DNA of 64,000 nucleotides from Amycolatopsis sp. NBC_01488 (GTDB lineage Bacteria; Actinomycetota; Actinomycetes; Mycobacteriales; Pseudonocardiaceae): assembly GCF_036227105.1 (NCBI RefSeq), contig NZ_CP109434.1, positions 5,001 to 69,000 of the forward strand, given 5' to 3'. Made by a program: the position numbers and the translations under genes. Under the pieces are notes generated by a model that saw nothing but the letters and a program-made list of their open reading frames with translations, made no database searches and was not told the DNA's origin. Below, one piece after another: positions 55,335 through 64,000 of the stretch (within the stretch, counting starts at the first letter, position 1; the number at the start of each line of letters is the position of its first letter).

Positions 55335-55745
55335 ATGTACTCCACCGAGATCGAGGTCCGCACCGGCGCCGAGGCCGTCGTCCACGACCTCACCCACGAG
55401 GCCGAGTCGTTCCTGCGCGACGCCGACGCGACCGACGGGCTGCTGCACGTCTGGGTCCCGCACGCCACCGCCGGGCTGGCGATTCTGGAGACCGGCGCCG
55501 GCAGCGACGAGGACCTGCTCACCGCGCTCGACGAGCTGCTCCCCCGCGACGGCCGCTGGCGGCACCGGCACGGGAGCCCGGGCCACGGCCGTGACCACGT
55601 GCTCCCGGCGCTGGTGCCGCCCTACGCGACGATCCCGGTGCTCGGCGGCGTCCTCGCGCTCGGCACCTGGCAGTCGATCTGCCTAGTGGACACCAACCTC
55701 GACAACCCGGTCCGCAAGGTGCGGTTCAGCCTCCTGGCGGGCTGA
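55335..55745 (+). CDS. YjbQ family protein (UPF0047; secondary thiamine-phosphate synthase type)
   Basis: A 136-residue protein of the YjbQ/UPF0047 family. Conserved segments are WVPHATAGLAILE, GHGRDHVLPALVPP and GTWQSICLVDTNLDNPVRKV. E. coli YjbQ shows weak thiamine phosphate synthase activity; the physiological role is unclear. TACGCT (55322-55327) seven bases before ATG 55335 indicates a leaderless mRNA. Its last 63 bp are antisense to the coding end of the permease gene. Confidence 0.9.
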   Translation: MYSTEIEVRTGAEAVVHDLTHEAESFLRDADATDGLLHVWVPHATAGLAILETGAGSDEDLLTALDELLPRDGRWRHRHGSPGHGRDHVLPALVPPYATIPVLGGVLALGTWQSICLVDTNLDNPVRKVRFSLLAG

Positions 55746-56687
55746 CCGGCCGGGCCACACCGCGAGCAGCAGCCCGGCGGCCAGCAGCGCGCCGAGCACC
55801 CAGACGCCGGTCGTGACGTCGGGCGCGTCCGGCACGCCCTGGAGCAGGCTGCGCAGGCCTTCGGCCGAGAACCGGAACGGCGTCCACGACCACAGCAGCG
55901 TGCGGTAGGCCGGGTTCAGCAGCTCCGGCACCTGCCCGGCGACCGCGGGCGCGACCAGGTACAACGGACCGAGGACGGCCATCGCCCGCAGGCCGAGCAG
56001 ACGCAGGAGCCCGGCTTGCAGGGCAGCGAACGCCGTGGCGGCGAGGAAGACGAACCCGAGGACGTCGAAGGTCAGCGGCAGCGCGGAATCCCAGAGCGCG
56101 AAGAACCCGGCCACCGCGGACGTGACGAGCACGCCGGCCCCGGCGACCTGCAGGAGCCGCGCCCCCGCGCCGACCGTGCGGCCGGTGCGCTTGGCCAGCT
56201 GCGTCAGCGCGAGCCCCGCGGCGAGCGCGCCGATCCAGGCCAGCGCGGACGCGGCCAGCGGCGCGGTCCGCCCGGCGACGCTCACCGGGTGCAGCACCTC
56301 CTGCTTCGGCGTGCCGCCGAGCGCGGCCGCGCCCGCGGTGAGCGCCTGCTGCGCGACCTGGGTGCCCGCCGGGTTGACCGCGCCTGACGTCACGACGGTC
56401 GCGGACGGCCCGGGTGCGAGTTCGAGCACGCCGTAGACCTTCTTGTCCTCCAGCAACTTCCGCGCGGCGGCCGGATCCGTGACGGTCCAGGCGAGCTGGC
56501 CGCCACCGTGCGCCACGATGCGCTGCGCGACTTCGGGTGGCGCGGCGACCGCGACCGGGACGCCGTCCGGCGCGGCCGTGGCCTGCGCACCGAAGGTGAG
56601 GAACCCGAGCACCACGGCCACCAGCGCGCCGGCCACGGCGGCGACCAGGGCGAGCGCCCCGGCGGGGCGCCGGACAGGACCGGTCAT
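55683..56687 (-). CDS. ABC-2-like membrane permease (DUF3533/YhgE-type), hypothetical
   Basis: A 334-residue membrane protein. One N-terminal helix (LALVAAVAGALVAVVLGFLT), an extracytoplasmic domain of about 110 residues, then five or six helices. This layout is like ABC-2 exporter subunits and YhgE/Pip proteins. No ATPase gene is nearby, so energy coupling is unclear. GGAGG five bases before ATG 56687 fixes the start. Its C-terminal 21 codons overlap the convergent yjbQ-like gene. Confidence 0.75.
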   Translation of the reverse strand: MTGPVRRPAGALALVAAVAGALVAVVLGFLTFGAQATAAPDGVPVAVAAPPEVAQRIVAHGGGQLAWTVTDPAAARKLLEDKKVYGVLELAPGPSATVVTSGAVNPAGTQVAQQALTAGAAALGGTPKQEVLHPVSVAGRTAPLAASALAWIGALAAGLALTQLAKRTGRTVGAGARLLQVAGAGVLVTSAVAGFFALWDSALPLTFDVLGFVFLAATAFAALQAGLLRLLGLRAMAVLGPLYLVAPAVAGQVPELLNPAYRTLLWSWTPFRFSAEGLRSLLQGVPDAPDVTTGVWVLGALLAAGLLLAVWPGRSARQEAEPHLADRVVEVGVH

Positions 56688-56792
56688 GACAACCTCCAGT
56701 TATTCGTCGCTTGTTGAATTACTGGCCAAGGTACGACCGTGCCGCCCGAAAGTCAACGCGTGTTGAATAGTGTCGCCGGTAACCTCGACCTC

Positions 56793-57488
56793 GTGACGAA
56801 GAAGCGGCTGGTGCTCTGGGACATCGACCACACGCTGGTGGACTTCGCCGGGCTGGGCGCGGCCTGGTACGCGGCCGCGTTCACCGCCGCGACCGGAGCG
56901 ACCTTGCGCGTCGACCCCGTGTTCGGCGGCCGCACCGAACTGGCGACCACCACCGAACTGCTCACCGCGAACGGCATCGAACCCGCGCCCGACACGATCC
57001 AGGCGCTGTTCAAGGCCCTGGTGGCGGAGTCCGAACGCGCGGTGCACCGCTTCGCGGCGGAAGCCCGCGCGCTGCCGGGCGCGACCGAAGCGCTGACCTC
57101 GTTCGCCGGGGACGACGGCGTCGTCCAGTCGCTCGTCACCGGCAACCTGCCGGAGATTTCGCGGCACAAGCTCGCCGCATTCGGCCTGCACGAACACCTC
57201 GACCTGGCCATCGGCGGCTACGGCACGCTCTCGGTGCACCGCCCCGACCTGGTCCCGCACGCGGTGGGGCTGGCGGCGGCCAAGCACGGCACCCGGTTCG
57301 ACGCCGCCGCGGTGGTCGTCGTCGGCGACACGCCGAACGACGTCCAAGCCGCTCTGGCCCACGGTGCCGTCTCGATCGCGGTGGCGACGGGGCTCTACAG
57401 CGCCGGCGAACTGCGGGCCGCGGGCGCGCACATCGTGCTGCCGGACCTCGCGGACACCGACGCCGTGCGCACCGCCGTGTTCAGCTGA
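56793..57488 (+). CDS. HAD family hydrolase (phosphoglycolate phosphatase-like)
   Basis: A 231-residue haloacid dehalogenase-fold phosphatase. Motif I is LWDIDHTLVD with the Asp nucleophile and acid/base, motif II VTGN, motif III Lys in SRHKLAAFG, and motif IV GDTPNDVQAA. A helical C1-type cap sits between motifs I and II. The substrate is unknown. GTG 56793 lies seven bases after TAACCT (56780-56785), a leaderless arrangement. The divergent gap to the permease has two TGTTGAAT copies (56712-56719 and 56761-56768) that might be regulator half sites. Confidence 0.88.
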   Translation: MTKKRLVLWDIDHTLVDFAGLGAAWYAAAFTAATGATLRVDPVFGGRTELATTTELLTANGIEPAPDTIQALFKALVAESERAVHRFAAEARALPGATEALTSFAGDDGVVQSLVTGNLPEISRHKLAAFGLHEHLDLAIGGYGTLSVHRPDLVPHAVGLAAAKHGTRFDAAAVVVVGDTPNDVQAALAHGAVSIAVATGLYSAGELRAAGAHIVLPDLADTDAVRTAVFS

Positions 57489-57609
57489 AAGTCGTCCGAG
57501 TCGTCCTCGGGAGGGGGATGACCCTCAGTCGAAGGGACGACTCCCCTAAGGGAAAACTCGTTCCTTCGCCCGATGTGGCCGGCGGCCGCGACTCGCCAGA
57601 CTTCCGGGC

Positions 57610-59724
57610 ATGACTGAAGCAGCGTCGGCGGCCAGGGCCGCCGGAGGGGGACGCATCCGCGGCACGGTCGCGGTGCTCAGGCAGCGCCTGCCGTTCACCA
57701 GCGGCGTCGTGCTCGCGATGCTCGTGCTGGCCGTCGTGACGGGGGCGCTCTGGAACGCCGCCGAAGACCGCGCGGCCTACCCGTTCGTCGCCTACGGGCT
57801 GCCGTCGCTGGAGACGGGCCGGTGGTGGACCATGCTCACCGGGCCGTTCTTCGCCGTCATCCCCTGGTACTACCTTCCGATGGTCGGCAGCTTCGCGCTC
57901 TTCGCCGGCTTCGCCGAATGGCAGCTGGGAACGCGGCGCGCGATGGCCGTGACCATCGGCGGCCAGTTCGCCTCGGTGCTCGTCGCGACGCAGTTCCTCG
58001 CGCTGAGCCGCAACTCCGGCTGGCTGTGGGCCGAGCGGATGGCGGGCAGCCTCGACGTCGGGTTCTCCGGCGGCGCGCTCGCCGCGATCGCCGTCGCCAG
58101 CGCGACGCTGCGGCCGCCGTGGGCGCTGCGGCTGCGGGCCGGTCTCTGCGTGTACGCCGGGGTCGCGATCGTCTACGTCGGCACGCTGGCCGACCTCGTG
58201 CACTTCTTCGCGCTGCTGCTGGCGATCCCGCTCGGCAACCGGCTCGTCGGCTCGCGGCGGGTGCCGTCGGCGGGGCCGAACCTGCGGGAGTGGCGGCTGC
58301 TGACTGTCGCCGGCCTGCTGCTGCTCACCATCGCCGAGATCGTGATGTTCCTCGTTCCCGGCGAAGGCCCGTTCGGCTCCACCGAAGGGGTTTCGCTGTC
58401 GGCACCGGAGCTGGCGGTCCTCGTGCTGGTCGTGGTGCCGATGCTCAACGGGCTGCGCAAGGGCGGCCGCGTCGCGTGGCGCTGGGCGATCGCGTTGTCC
58501 GCTTTCGTTACGCTGCAAGGGCTCGCCGCGACCACGGTCTACGGGCTGGCCGACCTCTTCGGGGCGGACTACGACGCCACGGGCCTGCCGCTGTTCTTCG
58601 TGGACAATCTCTTGTGGACGGTTCTGCTGATCGTCCTGATCGCCGGGCAGCGCGCCTTCCGCGTCCCGTCGCGGCGACGGCTGCGGCGGCACGCCCAAGG
58701 TCCCGGGCCGGCGCTGGCCCGCACGCTGCTCGGGCACCACGGCGGCAGCACGCTGTCGTGGATGACGACCTGGCCGCGCAACACGTACTTCGTCCGCGAA
58801 GACGGCCGGTCCTACCTCGCCTACCGCCGGCACGCGGGCGTCGCCGTCGCGCTCGGCGACCCGATCGCCCCGGACGGCACGGCGGCGGCCACGGTCACCG
58901 AGTTCACCGCGATGTGCGAGAACACCGGCCTGGTGCCGTGCGTGTTCTCCGCGACCGAAGCGACAGTCGCGGCGACGCGGGAGCAGGGCTGGCAACACGT
59001 CCAGATCGCCGAGGACACCGTGCTGGACCTGGAGGGGCTGGAGTTCCGCGGCAAGGCGTGGCAGGACGTCCGCTCGGCGCTGAACAAGGCCGCCAAGCAG
59101 GAGATCGACTTCCGGCTGGTCCGCTTGGCCGACCAGCCGGAGCCCATCCTCGCCCAGGTCCGGGCGCTGTCGGAGGAGTGGATGTCGGACAAGGGCATGC
59201 CGGAGATGGGCTTCACCCTCGGCGGCCTGGACGAGGCGATGGACCCGGCGACCCGCGTCGGCCTGGCGGTCGACGCGGAGGGCACGGTCCACGGCGTGAC
59301 GTCGTGGCTGCCGGTCCACACGGGCGCGGGCAAGGTGGGCGGCTGGACGCTGGACGTGATGCGCCGCAGCGCCCACGGTTTCCGCCCGGTGATGGAGTTC
59401 CTGATCGCCTCGGCGTGCGTGCAGTTCCGCGCGGAGGGCGCGCGGTTCGTCTCGCTCTCGGGCGCGCCGCTGGCCCGCAGCGGTTCCGGTGCTCCGCCGC
59501 GCACGGTGGACCGCGCGCTGGAGTCGCTGGGCCGCGTGATGGAGCCGTACTACGGATTCCGTTCCCTGCACGCGTTCAAGGCGAAGTTCCAGCCCCGGCA
59601 CGTGCCGCTGTACCTGGCTTACCGCGACGAAGCGGACCTGCCGCGGATCGGGCTGGCGCTGAGCCGGGCCTACCTGCCGGACGTCCGGCTGCGGGAGCTG
59701 GCGAAGCTGGCGCGGAAACGCTGA
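57610..59724 (+). CDS. Rhomboid-like membrane domain fused to MprF-type aminoacyl-phosphatidylglycerol synthase domain (DUF2156)
   Basis: A 704-residue protein. Residues about 25-225 look like a rhomboid fold: GRWWTMLTGPFF (loop 1), FAEWQLGTRRA after helix 2, VGFSGGALAA with Ser153 in a GxSG motif, and His198 in LVHFFALLLAIPLG. Four or more further helices (about 235-350) follow. Residues about 370-690 are the cytoplasmic lysyl/alanyl-phosphatidylglycerol synthase domain (PF09924), with GDPIAP, RGKAWQDVRSALNKA and the C-terminal YYGFRSLHAFKAKFQPR. It probably transfers an amino acid from tRNA to membrane lipid, changing surface charge. The oxyanion His/Asn of true rhomboids are not seen, so protease activity is uncertain. 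Confidence 0.85.
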   Translation: MTEAASAARAAGGGRIRGTVAVLRQRLPFTSGVVLAMLVLAVVTGALWNAAEDRAAYPFVAYGLPSLETGRWWTMLTGPFFAVIPWYYLPMVGSFALFAGFAEWQLGTRRAMAVTIGGQFASVLVATQFLALSRNSGWLWAERMAGSLDVGFSGGALAAIAVASATLRPPWALRLRAGLCVYAGVAIVYVGTLADLVHFFALLLAIPLGNRLVGSRRVPSAGPNLREWRLLTVAGLLLLTIAEIVMFLVPGEGPFGSTEGVSLSAPELAVLVLVVVPMLNGLRKGGRVAWRWAIALSAFVTLQGLAATTVYGLADLFGADYDATGLPLFFVDNLLWTVLLIVLIAGQRAFRVPSRRRLRRHAQGPGPALARTLLGHHGGSTLSWMTTWPRNTYFVREDGRSYLAYRRHAGVAVALGDPIAPDGTAAATVTEFTAMCENTGLVPCVFSATEATVAATREQGWQHVQIAEDTVLDLEGLEFRGKAWQDVRSALNKAAKQEIDFRLVRLADQPEPILAQVRALSEEWMSDKGMPEMGFTLGGLDEAMDPATRVGLAVDAEGTVHGVTSWLPVHTGAGKVGGWTLDVMRRSAHGFRPVMEFLIASACVQFRAEGARFVSLSGAPLARSGSGAPPRTVDRALESLGRVMEPYYGFRSLHAFKAKFQPRHVPLYLAYRDEADLPRIGLALSRAYLPDVRLRELAKLARKR

Positions 59725-59725
59725 T

Positions 59726-60610
59726 TCAGCGGCGGGTGGTCGGCGGCGGAGTGGTCGTGCTCCGGTTCGCCACCGGCACGAACCGGTAGCTCTCCACGAT
59801 CTTGACGAGGTCCTCGCGGATCGTCGGTCCGGAACGGTCGCGGTCCGCGTACGCCACCACGACCGCCGACTCCCCGGAAGCTCCGCCGAAGCCCATCGCC
59901 GCCACCAGCGCGTGCTTCGCCCCGCACTCCCCCGGCTCCGCCGGGACCACTTCGGCGACCACGACGCGGGCGGGGATCTTCGTGCCGTCCGCCTTCGTGA
60001 CCTGCGCGTCCGTGGCCGAACCCAGCTGCGGCACGCTGCCGTAGGCGCCCGCCGCCACGTCCGTCGCCGCCGTGCGGGCGGCCGCCTCCGGGTCGGGCAC
60101 CGGTTCCGTCGTGACTCCCGCGCCGCCGAGGTCGGCGTGCGCGCAGAAGTCCTTGCCCAGGAACGCGCTCGTGACCAGCCGGATCCCGGATTCGGACCAG
60201 CCGTGCTGCGTGCCCGGGGCCGGTTCCCAGCCCGCCGGCACGTCGTAGGCGTACGCACCGTCGCGGCCCGCCACCGGCCGGCCGCCCGGCACCGCGGCCG
60301 GGACGACCACCCGCGGCGACGGCGTCACGACCACCGGCGACGGCGGTTCCGGCGACGAAGCAGCCGGACGCGGCTTGCCGACACCCAGCGCGTTCAGCAC
60401 CCCCGCGATCAACGCGATGAGCGCCAGCCCGAGCCACGGCGCTCGCCGCCACCTCTGCGGCTTCGGAGCCGGGCGGATCCGCTTCGGCCGCGCCCGCGGA
60501 GCTTCGGGCGGCGGCGCGTCCGCGGGTTCGTAGCCGCCGAACCCGCGAAGCGCCGCGTTGTCCTCGTACCCCGGCGTCGGGTCGTCGGCACGCCGGGAGA
60601 ACCGCCCCAT
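59726..60610 (-). CDS. Single-pass membrane protein, hypothetical
   Basis: A 294-residue protein. A basic, Pro-rich cytoplasmic N-terminus (1 to about 58), one helix (PWLGLALIALIAGVLNALGV), a Pro/Val-rich spacer, then a domain of about 170 residues containing YAYDVPAGWEPAPG, like lipoprotein-type surface proteins of actinomycetes. Two Cys (DFCAHAD and GECGAKH) may pair. Its ATG overlaps the proS stop (TGATG), so it is probably cotranscribed with proS. Confidence 0.75.
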   Translation of the reverse strand: MGRFSRRADDPTPGYEDNAALRGFGGYEPADAPPPEAPRARPKRIRPAPKPQRWRRAPWLGLALIALIAGVLNALGVGKPRPAASSPEPPSPVVVTPSPRVVVPAAVPGGRPVAGRDGAYAYDVPAGWEPAPGTQHGWSESGIRLVTSAFLGKDFCAHADLGGAGVTTEPVPDPEAAARTAATDVAAGAYGSVPQLGSATDAQVTKADGTKIPARVVVAEVVPAEPGECGAKHALVAAMGFGGASGESAVVVAYADRDRSGPTIREDLVKIVESYRFVPVANRSTTTPPPTTRR

Positions 60611-62358
60611 CAGGAGCGGACGAGCTTGACCAGGTGCTCGACGACGGCGTCGACCGCGATCTCTTCGCGCTCGCCCGTCCGCCGGTCCTTGACCTCGACG
60701 ACGCCGCTGGCCAGGCCGCGCCCGACCACGAGGATCGTCGGCACGCCGACCAGCTCCGCGTCGGCGAACTTGACGCCGGGGGTCGCCTTGCGGTCGTCGA
60801 GGATGATCTCGAGGCCGGCCGCGTCCAGCTCGGCGGCGATCTTCTCGGCGCCGGCGCGCACCGCGTCGTCCTTGCCCGCGATGACGACGTGCACGTCGAA
60901 CGGCGACACCTCGCGCGGCCAGATCAGGCCGAGGTCGTCGTGGTTCTGCTCGGCGAGCACGCCGACCAGCCGGGAGACGCCGACGCCGTAGGAGCCCATC
61001 GTGATCCGGATCGGCTTCGAGTCGGGGCCGAGCGCGTCGACCTCGAACGCGTCGGTGTACTTGCGGCCGAGCTGGAAGATGTGCCCGATCTCGATGCCGC
61101 GCGCGGCGACCAGGGTGCCGTGGCCGTCCGGCGACGCGTCGCCCTCGCGGACCTCGGCGGCCTCGATCGTGCCGTCCGGGGTGAAGTCGCGGCCAGCCAG
61201 CAGGTCGACGACGTGGTGGTCGACCTTGTCGGCGCCGGTGACCCAGGCGGTGCCGGGGACGATCCGGGGGTCGGCGAGGTAGCGCACGCCGTTGTCCTGC
61301 AGGGCCTTCGGGCCGATGTAGCCCTTGACCAGGAACGGGTTCTTCGCGAAGTCGGCCTCGTCGAGCAGCGCGACCTCGGCGGGCTCGAGCGACGCTTCGA
61401 GGCGCTTCATGTCCACTTCGCGGTCACCCGGGACCGCGACGCAGACCAGCTCCCACTCCTTCGCGCCCGGCTGACGCGTCTTGAGCATGACGTTCTTCAG
61501 CGTGTCCGCCGCCGTGAACGTGCGGCCCAGGTCCGCGTTGTTGAGGAAGTTGACCAGCGTCTCGATGGTCGGGGTGTTCGGCGTGTGGTGCACCTGCGCC
61601 TCGGGCCGGCCCTCGATCGGCTGGGCGGGCGGCGCGGGCGTGACGACGGCTTCGACGTTCGCCGCGTAGCCCGACTCGGTGCTGCGGACGTAGGTGTCCT
61701 CGCCCGTCTCGGCGACGGCGAGGAACTCCTCGGACGCCGAGCCGCCCATCGCGCCCGACGTCGCCTTCACGACGACGTACTCGAGGCCGAGGCGGTCGAA
61801 CAGCTTGACGTAGGCGTCGCGGTGGGCCTGGTAGGAGCGCTCCAGGCCTTCGTCGTCGAGGTCGAAGGAGTAGGAGTCCTTCATGACGAACTCGCGGCCG
61901 CGCAGGATGCCGGCGCGGGGACGCGCTTCGTCGCGGTACTTGGTCTGGATCTGGTACAGCGTGACCGGGTAGTCGCGGTACGAGCTGTACTCGCCCTTCA
62001 CAGTGAGGGCGAAGAGCTCTTCGTGCGTCGGGCCGAGGAGGTAGTCGGCGCCCTTGCGGTCCTTGAGGCGGAAGAGGGCGTCGCCGTACTCGGTCCAGCG
62101 GCCGGTGGCCTCGTAGGGCTCCTTCGGCAGCAGCGCGGGGAACTGGATCTCCTGCGCGCCGATGGCGTTCATCTCGTCGCGCACGATGTTCTCGATGCGG
62201 CGCAGCACGCGGAGGCCCAGCGGCAGCCAGGAGTACCCGCCCGGGGCGACCCGGCGGACGTAGCCGGCGCGTACCAGGAGCCGGTGGCTCGGTACCTCGG
62301 CGTCCGCCGGATCCTCGCGCAACGTGCGAAGGAACAACGACGAAGTCCTGGTGATCAC
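60610..62358 (-). CDS. proS: Prolyl-tRNA synthetase, bacterial type
   Basis: A 582-residue class II synthetase that charges tRNA-Pro. Motif 1 is around [20 protein letters not shown], motif 2 [20 protein letters not shown] and motif 3 [17 protein letters not shown]. The editing (INS/YbaK) domain lies about 220-380 and the anticodon-binding domain covers the last 110 residues or so. GTG 62358 has GGAG about 11 bases upstream and directly precedes [15 protein letters not shown], the usual start. The 254-bp gap to the divergent dehydrogenase holds both promoters; no tRNA-sensing leader was recognised. Confidence 0.97.
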   Translation of the reverse strand: MITRTSSLFLRTLREDPADAEVPSHRLLVRAGYVRRVAPGGYSWLPLGLRVLRRIENIVRDEMNAIGAQEIQFPALLPKEPYEATGRWTEYGDALFRLKDRKGADYLLGPTHEELFALTVKGEYSSYRDYPVTLYQIQTKYRDEARPRAGILRGREFVMKDSYSFDLDDEGLERSYQAHRDAYVKLFDRLGLEYVVVKATSGAMGGSASEEFLAVAETGEDTYVRSTESGYAANVEAVVTPAPPAQPIEGRPEAQVHHTPNTPTIETLVNFLNNADLGRTFTAADTLKNVMLKTRQPGAKEWELVCVAVPGDREVDMKRLEASLEPAEVALLDEADFAKNPFLVKGYIGPKALQDNGVRYLADPRIVPGTAWVTGADKVDHHVVDLLAGRDFTPDGTIEAAEVREGDASPDGHGTLVAARGIEIGHIFQLGRKYTDAFEVDALGPDSKPIRITMGSYGVGVSRLVGVLAEQNHDDLGLIWPREVSPFDVHVVIAGKDDAVRAGAEKIAAELDAAGLEIILDDRKATPGVKFADAELVGVPTILVVGRGLASGVVEVKDRRTGEREEIAVDAVVEHLVKLVRS

Positions 62359-62612
62359 TGGGGGGCTCCCTGCGCCGGGCGGGTGTGAAAGTCCCGCTCA
62401 GGGTAGTCAATCGCCCCGCCGTGACTCCAACGGGTTACTCGGCGGCCCGTTCTTGTCGGTGGTGGCCGCTAGTGCTGTGAGCAGAAACTTCACCGGATCC
62501 CGGAAACCTGCCGCACCGGCGATCCAAACGGGTTCTGCGTGTCGGGATGAGACATAAGGCCTGGTCACGGACCTGCGCGGCCGGTCGGCGCGGCAGCGGG
62601 TAGAAAGGCGGC

Positions 62613-63515
62613 ATGAGCGCTCGCGTACTGCTGCCCTGGACCGACATCGACGTGCCGGAAGGGATCGAAGCCGCCTATTACGACGGCGTCGAGCCTCCCC
62701 CGGCCGACCTGGGTGACGTCGAGTTCTACGTGCTGCCCTACGACCGCGGGCCCGCGCCGCCGAAACTCGTCAAGGAGCTGCCGTCGCTGCGCGTGGTGCA
62801 GTCGCTGTCGGCCGGCGTCGAGGCGCTGGTGCCGCTGCTGCCCGAGGGCGTGCTGCTCGCGAACGGGCGAGGGCTCCACGACCTGAGCGTCGCCGAGCAC
62901 GCGCTCGCGTTGATCCACGCGGCGCAGCGCGACCTGCCTCGCTGGTTCGCGCAGCAGACGCGGGGCGAGTGGGTGCGCGAGCACACGCGCTCCCTGGCGG
63001 ACAGCCGCGTGCTCCTGGTCGGCCACGGCTCGATCGGGCAGGCGATCGAACGCCAGCTCGTCGCCGCCGAGGCCGTCGTGACGCGGGTGGCGAGCCGCGC
63101 GCGCCCGGACGACGGCGTCCACGGCGTCGCCGAGCTGCCGGGCCTGCTGCCCGAGGCGGACATCGTGGTGCTCGTCCTCCCGGACACGCCCGCGACGCGT
63201 GGCCTGCTCGACGCGAAGGCCCTGGCCGCGCTCCCCGACGACGCGCTGGTGGTGAACGTCGGCCGCGGCACGGCCATCGACACCGACGCCTTGGTGGCGG
63301 AAACGCGCACCGGGCGGCTGCGCGCGGGCCTCGACGTCGTGGACCCGGAACCGCTGCCCGCGGACCATCCACTGTGGACGGCGCCGGGCGTGGTCATCAC
63401 CCCGCACATCGCGGGCGGCTCGGCGTCGTTCTATCCGCGCGCGAAGAAGCTGGCGGCCGAGCAGCTGCGGAGGTACGTGAAAGGCGAGGAGCTGCTCAAC
63501 CTCGTTCGGCGGTGA
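62613..63515 (+). CDS. D-isomer specific 2-hydroxyacid dehydrogenase
   Basis: A 300-residue NAD(P)-dependent dehydrogenase. The Rossmann motif is LLVGHGSIGQAIE, with NVGRGTAIDTDALV (catalytic Arg/Glu region) and a C-terminal catalytic His in ITPHIAGGS. It reduces a 2-keto acid or oxidises a D-2-hydroxyacid; hydroxypyruvate/glyoxylate reductase activity is possible. TAGAAA (62601-62606) six bases before ATG 62613 suggests a leaderless mRNA. The 3' end overlaps the convergent acetyltransferase by 20 bp. Confidence 0.9.
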   Translation: MSARVLLPWTDIDVPEGIEAAYYDGVEPPPADLGDVEFYVLPYDRGPAPPKLVKELPSLRVVQSLSAGVEALVPLLPEGVLLANGRGLHDLSVAEHALALIHAAQRDLPRWFAQQTRGEWVREHTRSLADSRVLLVGHGSIGQAIERQLVAAEAVVTRVASRARPDDGVHGVAELPGLLPEADIVVLVLPDTPATRGLLDAKALAALPDDALVVNVGRGTAIDTDALVAETRTGRLRAGLDVVDPEPLPADHPLWTAPGVVITPHIAGGSASFYPRAKKLAAEQLRRYVKGEELLNLVRR

Positions 63516-64000
63516 GCACGTAGACGTGCCATTCGTCGTCGACGCGGTATCCGCACCGCTCGTAGACGCCCAGGGCGCGGTGCGCGTTGTCGACGTCGAC
63601 GTTCAGCGCCGACCGATCGAAGCCCGCGGCCTTCGCCGCCGTGAGGGTGTGCCCCAGCAACCCGGACGCGACGCCGCGGCCGCGCAGCACCGCCCGCGTG
63701 CCCACCCAGGTGGCGTAGTGCTCGCGGATGCCCGTCGCCGCGGCCTCGGACGCGTAGAAGTGGCTCAGCACGAACGCGAGCACCTTGTCGCCGTCGAGGA
63801 CCAGGAACGACAGGTCGGGGCGGAAGTCCTTCGAGCCGGTGACCAGGTGGCGCCAGGCGGCGGGCTCGTAGACCGTGCTGCCCCAGTGGTCACCGAAGGT
63901 GTCGTTGCGGGCGTCGAGCACGGCGAGGTCGCGCTCGAAGTCGAACGGGACCGCGGCGAAACCGTCCGGCAGCGGCGGTTGCGGCGGCAGGTCGGCGAGG
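63496..64000 (-). CDS. GNAT family N-acetyltransferase (partial, C-terminal part)
   Basis: The frame is open to the right edge of the window, so the gene begins outside. The visible 167 residues include a GNAT domain: KVLAFVLSHFY, the acetyl-CoA loop RGRGVASGLL and ALNVDVDNAHRALGVYERCG. Residues before it (LADLPPQPPLPDGFAAVPFD) resemble the linker of two-GNAT-domain proteins, so this may be the second domain. The substrate is unknown. A GTG at 63921 inside the frame is not a likely start because upstream codons look coding. Confidence 0.8.
   Translation of the reverse strand, partial: LADLPPQPPLPDGFAAVPFDFERDLAVLDARNDTFGDHWGSTVYEPAAWRHLVTGSKDFRPDLSFLVLDGDKVLAFVLSHFYASEAAATGIREHYATWVGTRAVLRGRGVASGLLGHTLTAAKAAGFDRSALNVDVDNAHRALGVYERCGYRVDDEWHVYVLTAERG

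Noticed and set aside
57481..60258. A 925-codon minus-strand frame opposite the rhomboid/MprF gene
   Set aside because: Antisense to a protein with clear domains; the composition is typical of a high-GC shadow.

Overview
The window is high-GC actinobacterial chromosome. Very high GC at third codon positions, frequent GTG and TTG starts, stop/start overlaps of the GTGA and ATGA type, and promoters with a TANNNT -10 box placed 6-7 nt before the start codon (leaderless mRNAs) point to the Pseudonocardiales. An Amycolatopsis-like organism is my best inference. Two gene-order comparisons, both from memory, support this. The ahpE / DUF3052 / aceE / PucR-type regulator / fabD / acpP / fabF order recalls Mycobacterium tuberculosis Rv2238c-Rv2246, and fabH between fabD and acpP together with the FasR-like regulator recalls Streptomyces coelicolor.

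Left part (1-7.3 kb, minus strand): the 5' end of a 16S rRNA gene with its leader, then an LtrA-family membrane protein, a DHA2 drug-efflux-type transporter and the replicative polymerase dnaE.

Asparagine block (7.6-12.0 kb, plus): a GntR/FadR-type regulator, an amino acid permease, a Rhizobium etli-type asparaginase and aspartase. All four are translationally coupled by 4-base overlaps. Together they would import asparagine and convert it through aspartate to fumarate and two ammonia. A CocE-type hydrolase follows.

Mixed metabolic block (13.7-24 kb): a GntR regulator plus metallophosphoesterase pair, divergent from a class V PLP enzyme; an SDR behind a MerR-type promoter; a divergent acyl-CoA dehydrogenase / acyl-CoA ligase pair; a secreted cupin; a MarR regulator divergent from an AhpD-like protein; a small secreted protein; a second DHA2 transporter; and tRNA-Val.

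Central carbon and lipid block (24-41.7 kb): a peroxiredoxin, DUF3052 and pyruvate dehydrogenase E1. These are followed by what looks like an inserted set: lactate dehydrogenase, lactate permease, PnuC, an MscS-like protein and an ABC-2 exporter. The type II fatty acid synthase operon then resumes with fasR-like, fabD, fabH, acpP and fabF. A five-copy array of about 21 bp palindromic repeats lies between lldD and lctP.

Right part (42-64 kb): a membrane protein with a long Pro/Ala/Glu-rich region; a flavin disulfide-reductase homologue; an Lsr2-like nucleoid protein whose DNA-binding domain is replaced by a histone H1-like tail; pntA1-pntA2-pntB coupled to a lipoate-ligase homologue; a DesT/FabR-type regulator with ferredoxin reductase and acyl desaturase; a two-component system; YjbQ; an ABC-2-like permease; a HAD phosphatase; a rhomboid-like/MprF fusion; proS; a D-2-hydroxyacid dehydrogenase; and a partial acetyltransferase. 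I saw no insertion sequence, prophage, CRISPR array or integrase. Most of the window is housekeeping. The points most worth a second look are the Lsr2/H1 chimera, the repeat array, the rhomboid/aminoacyl-lipid synthase fusion and several regulator-operator pairs.
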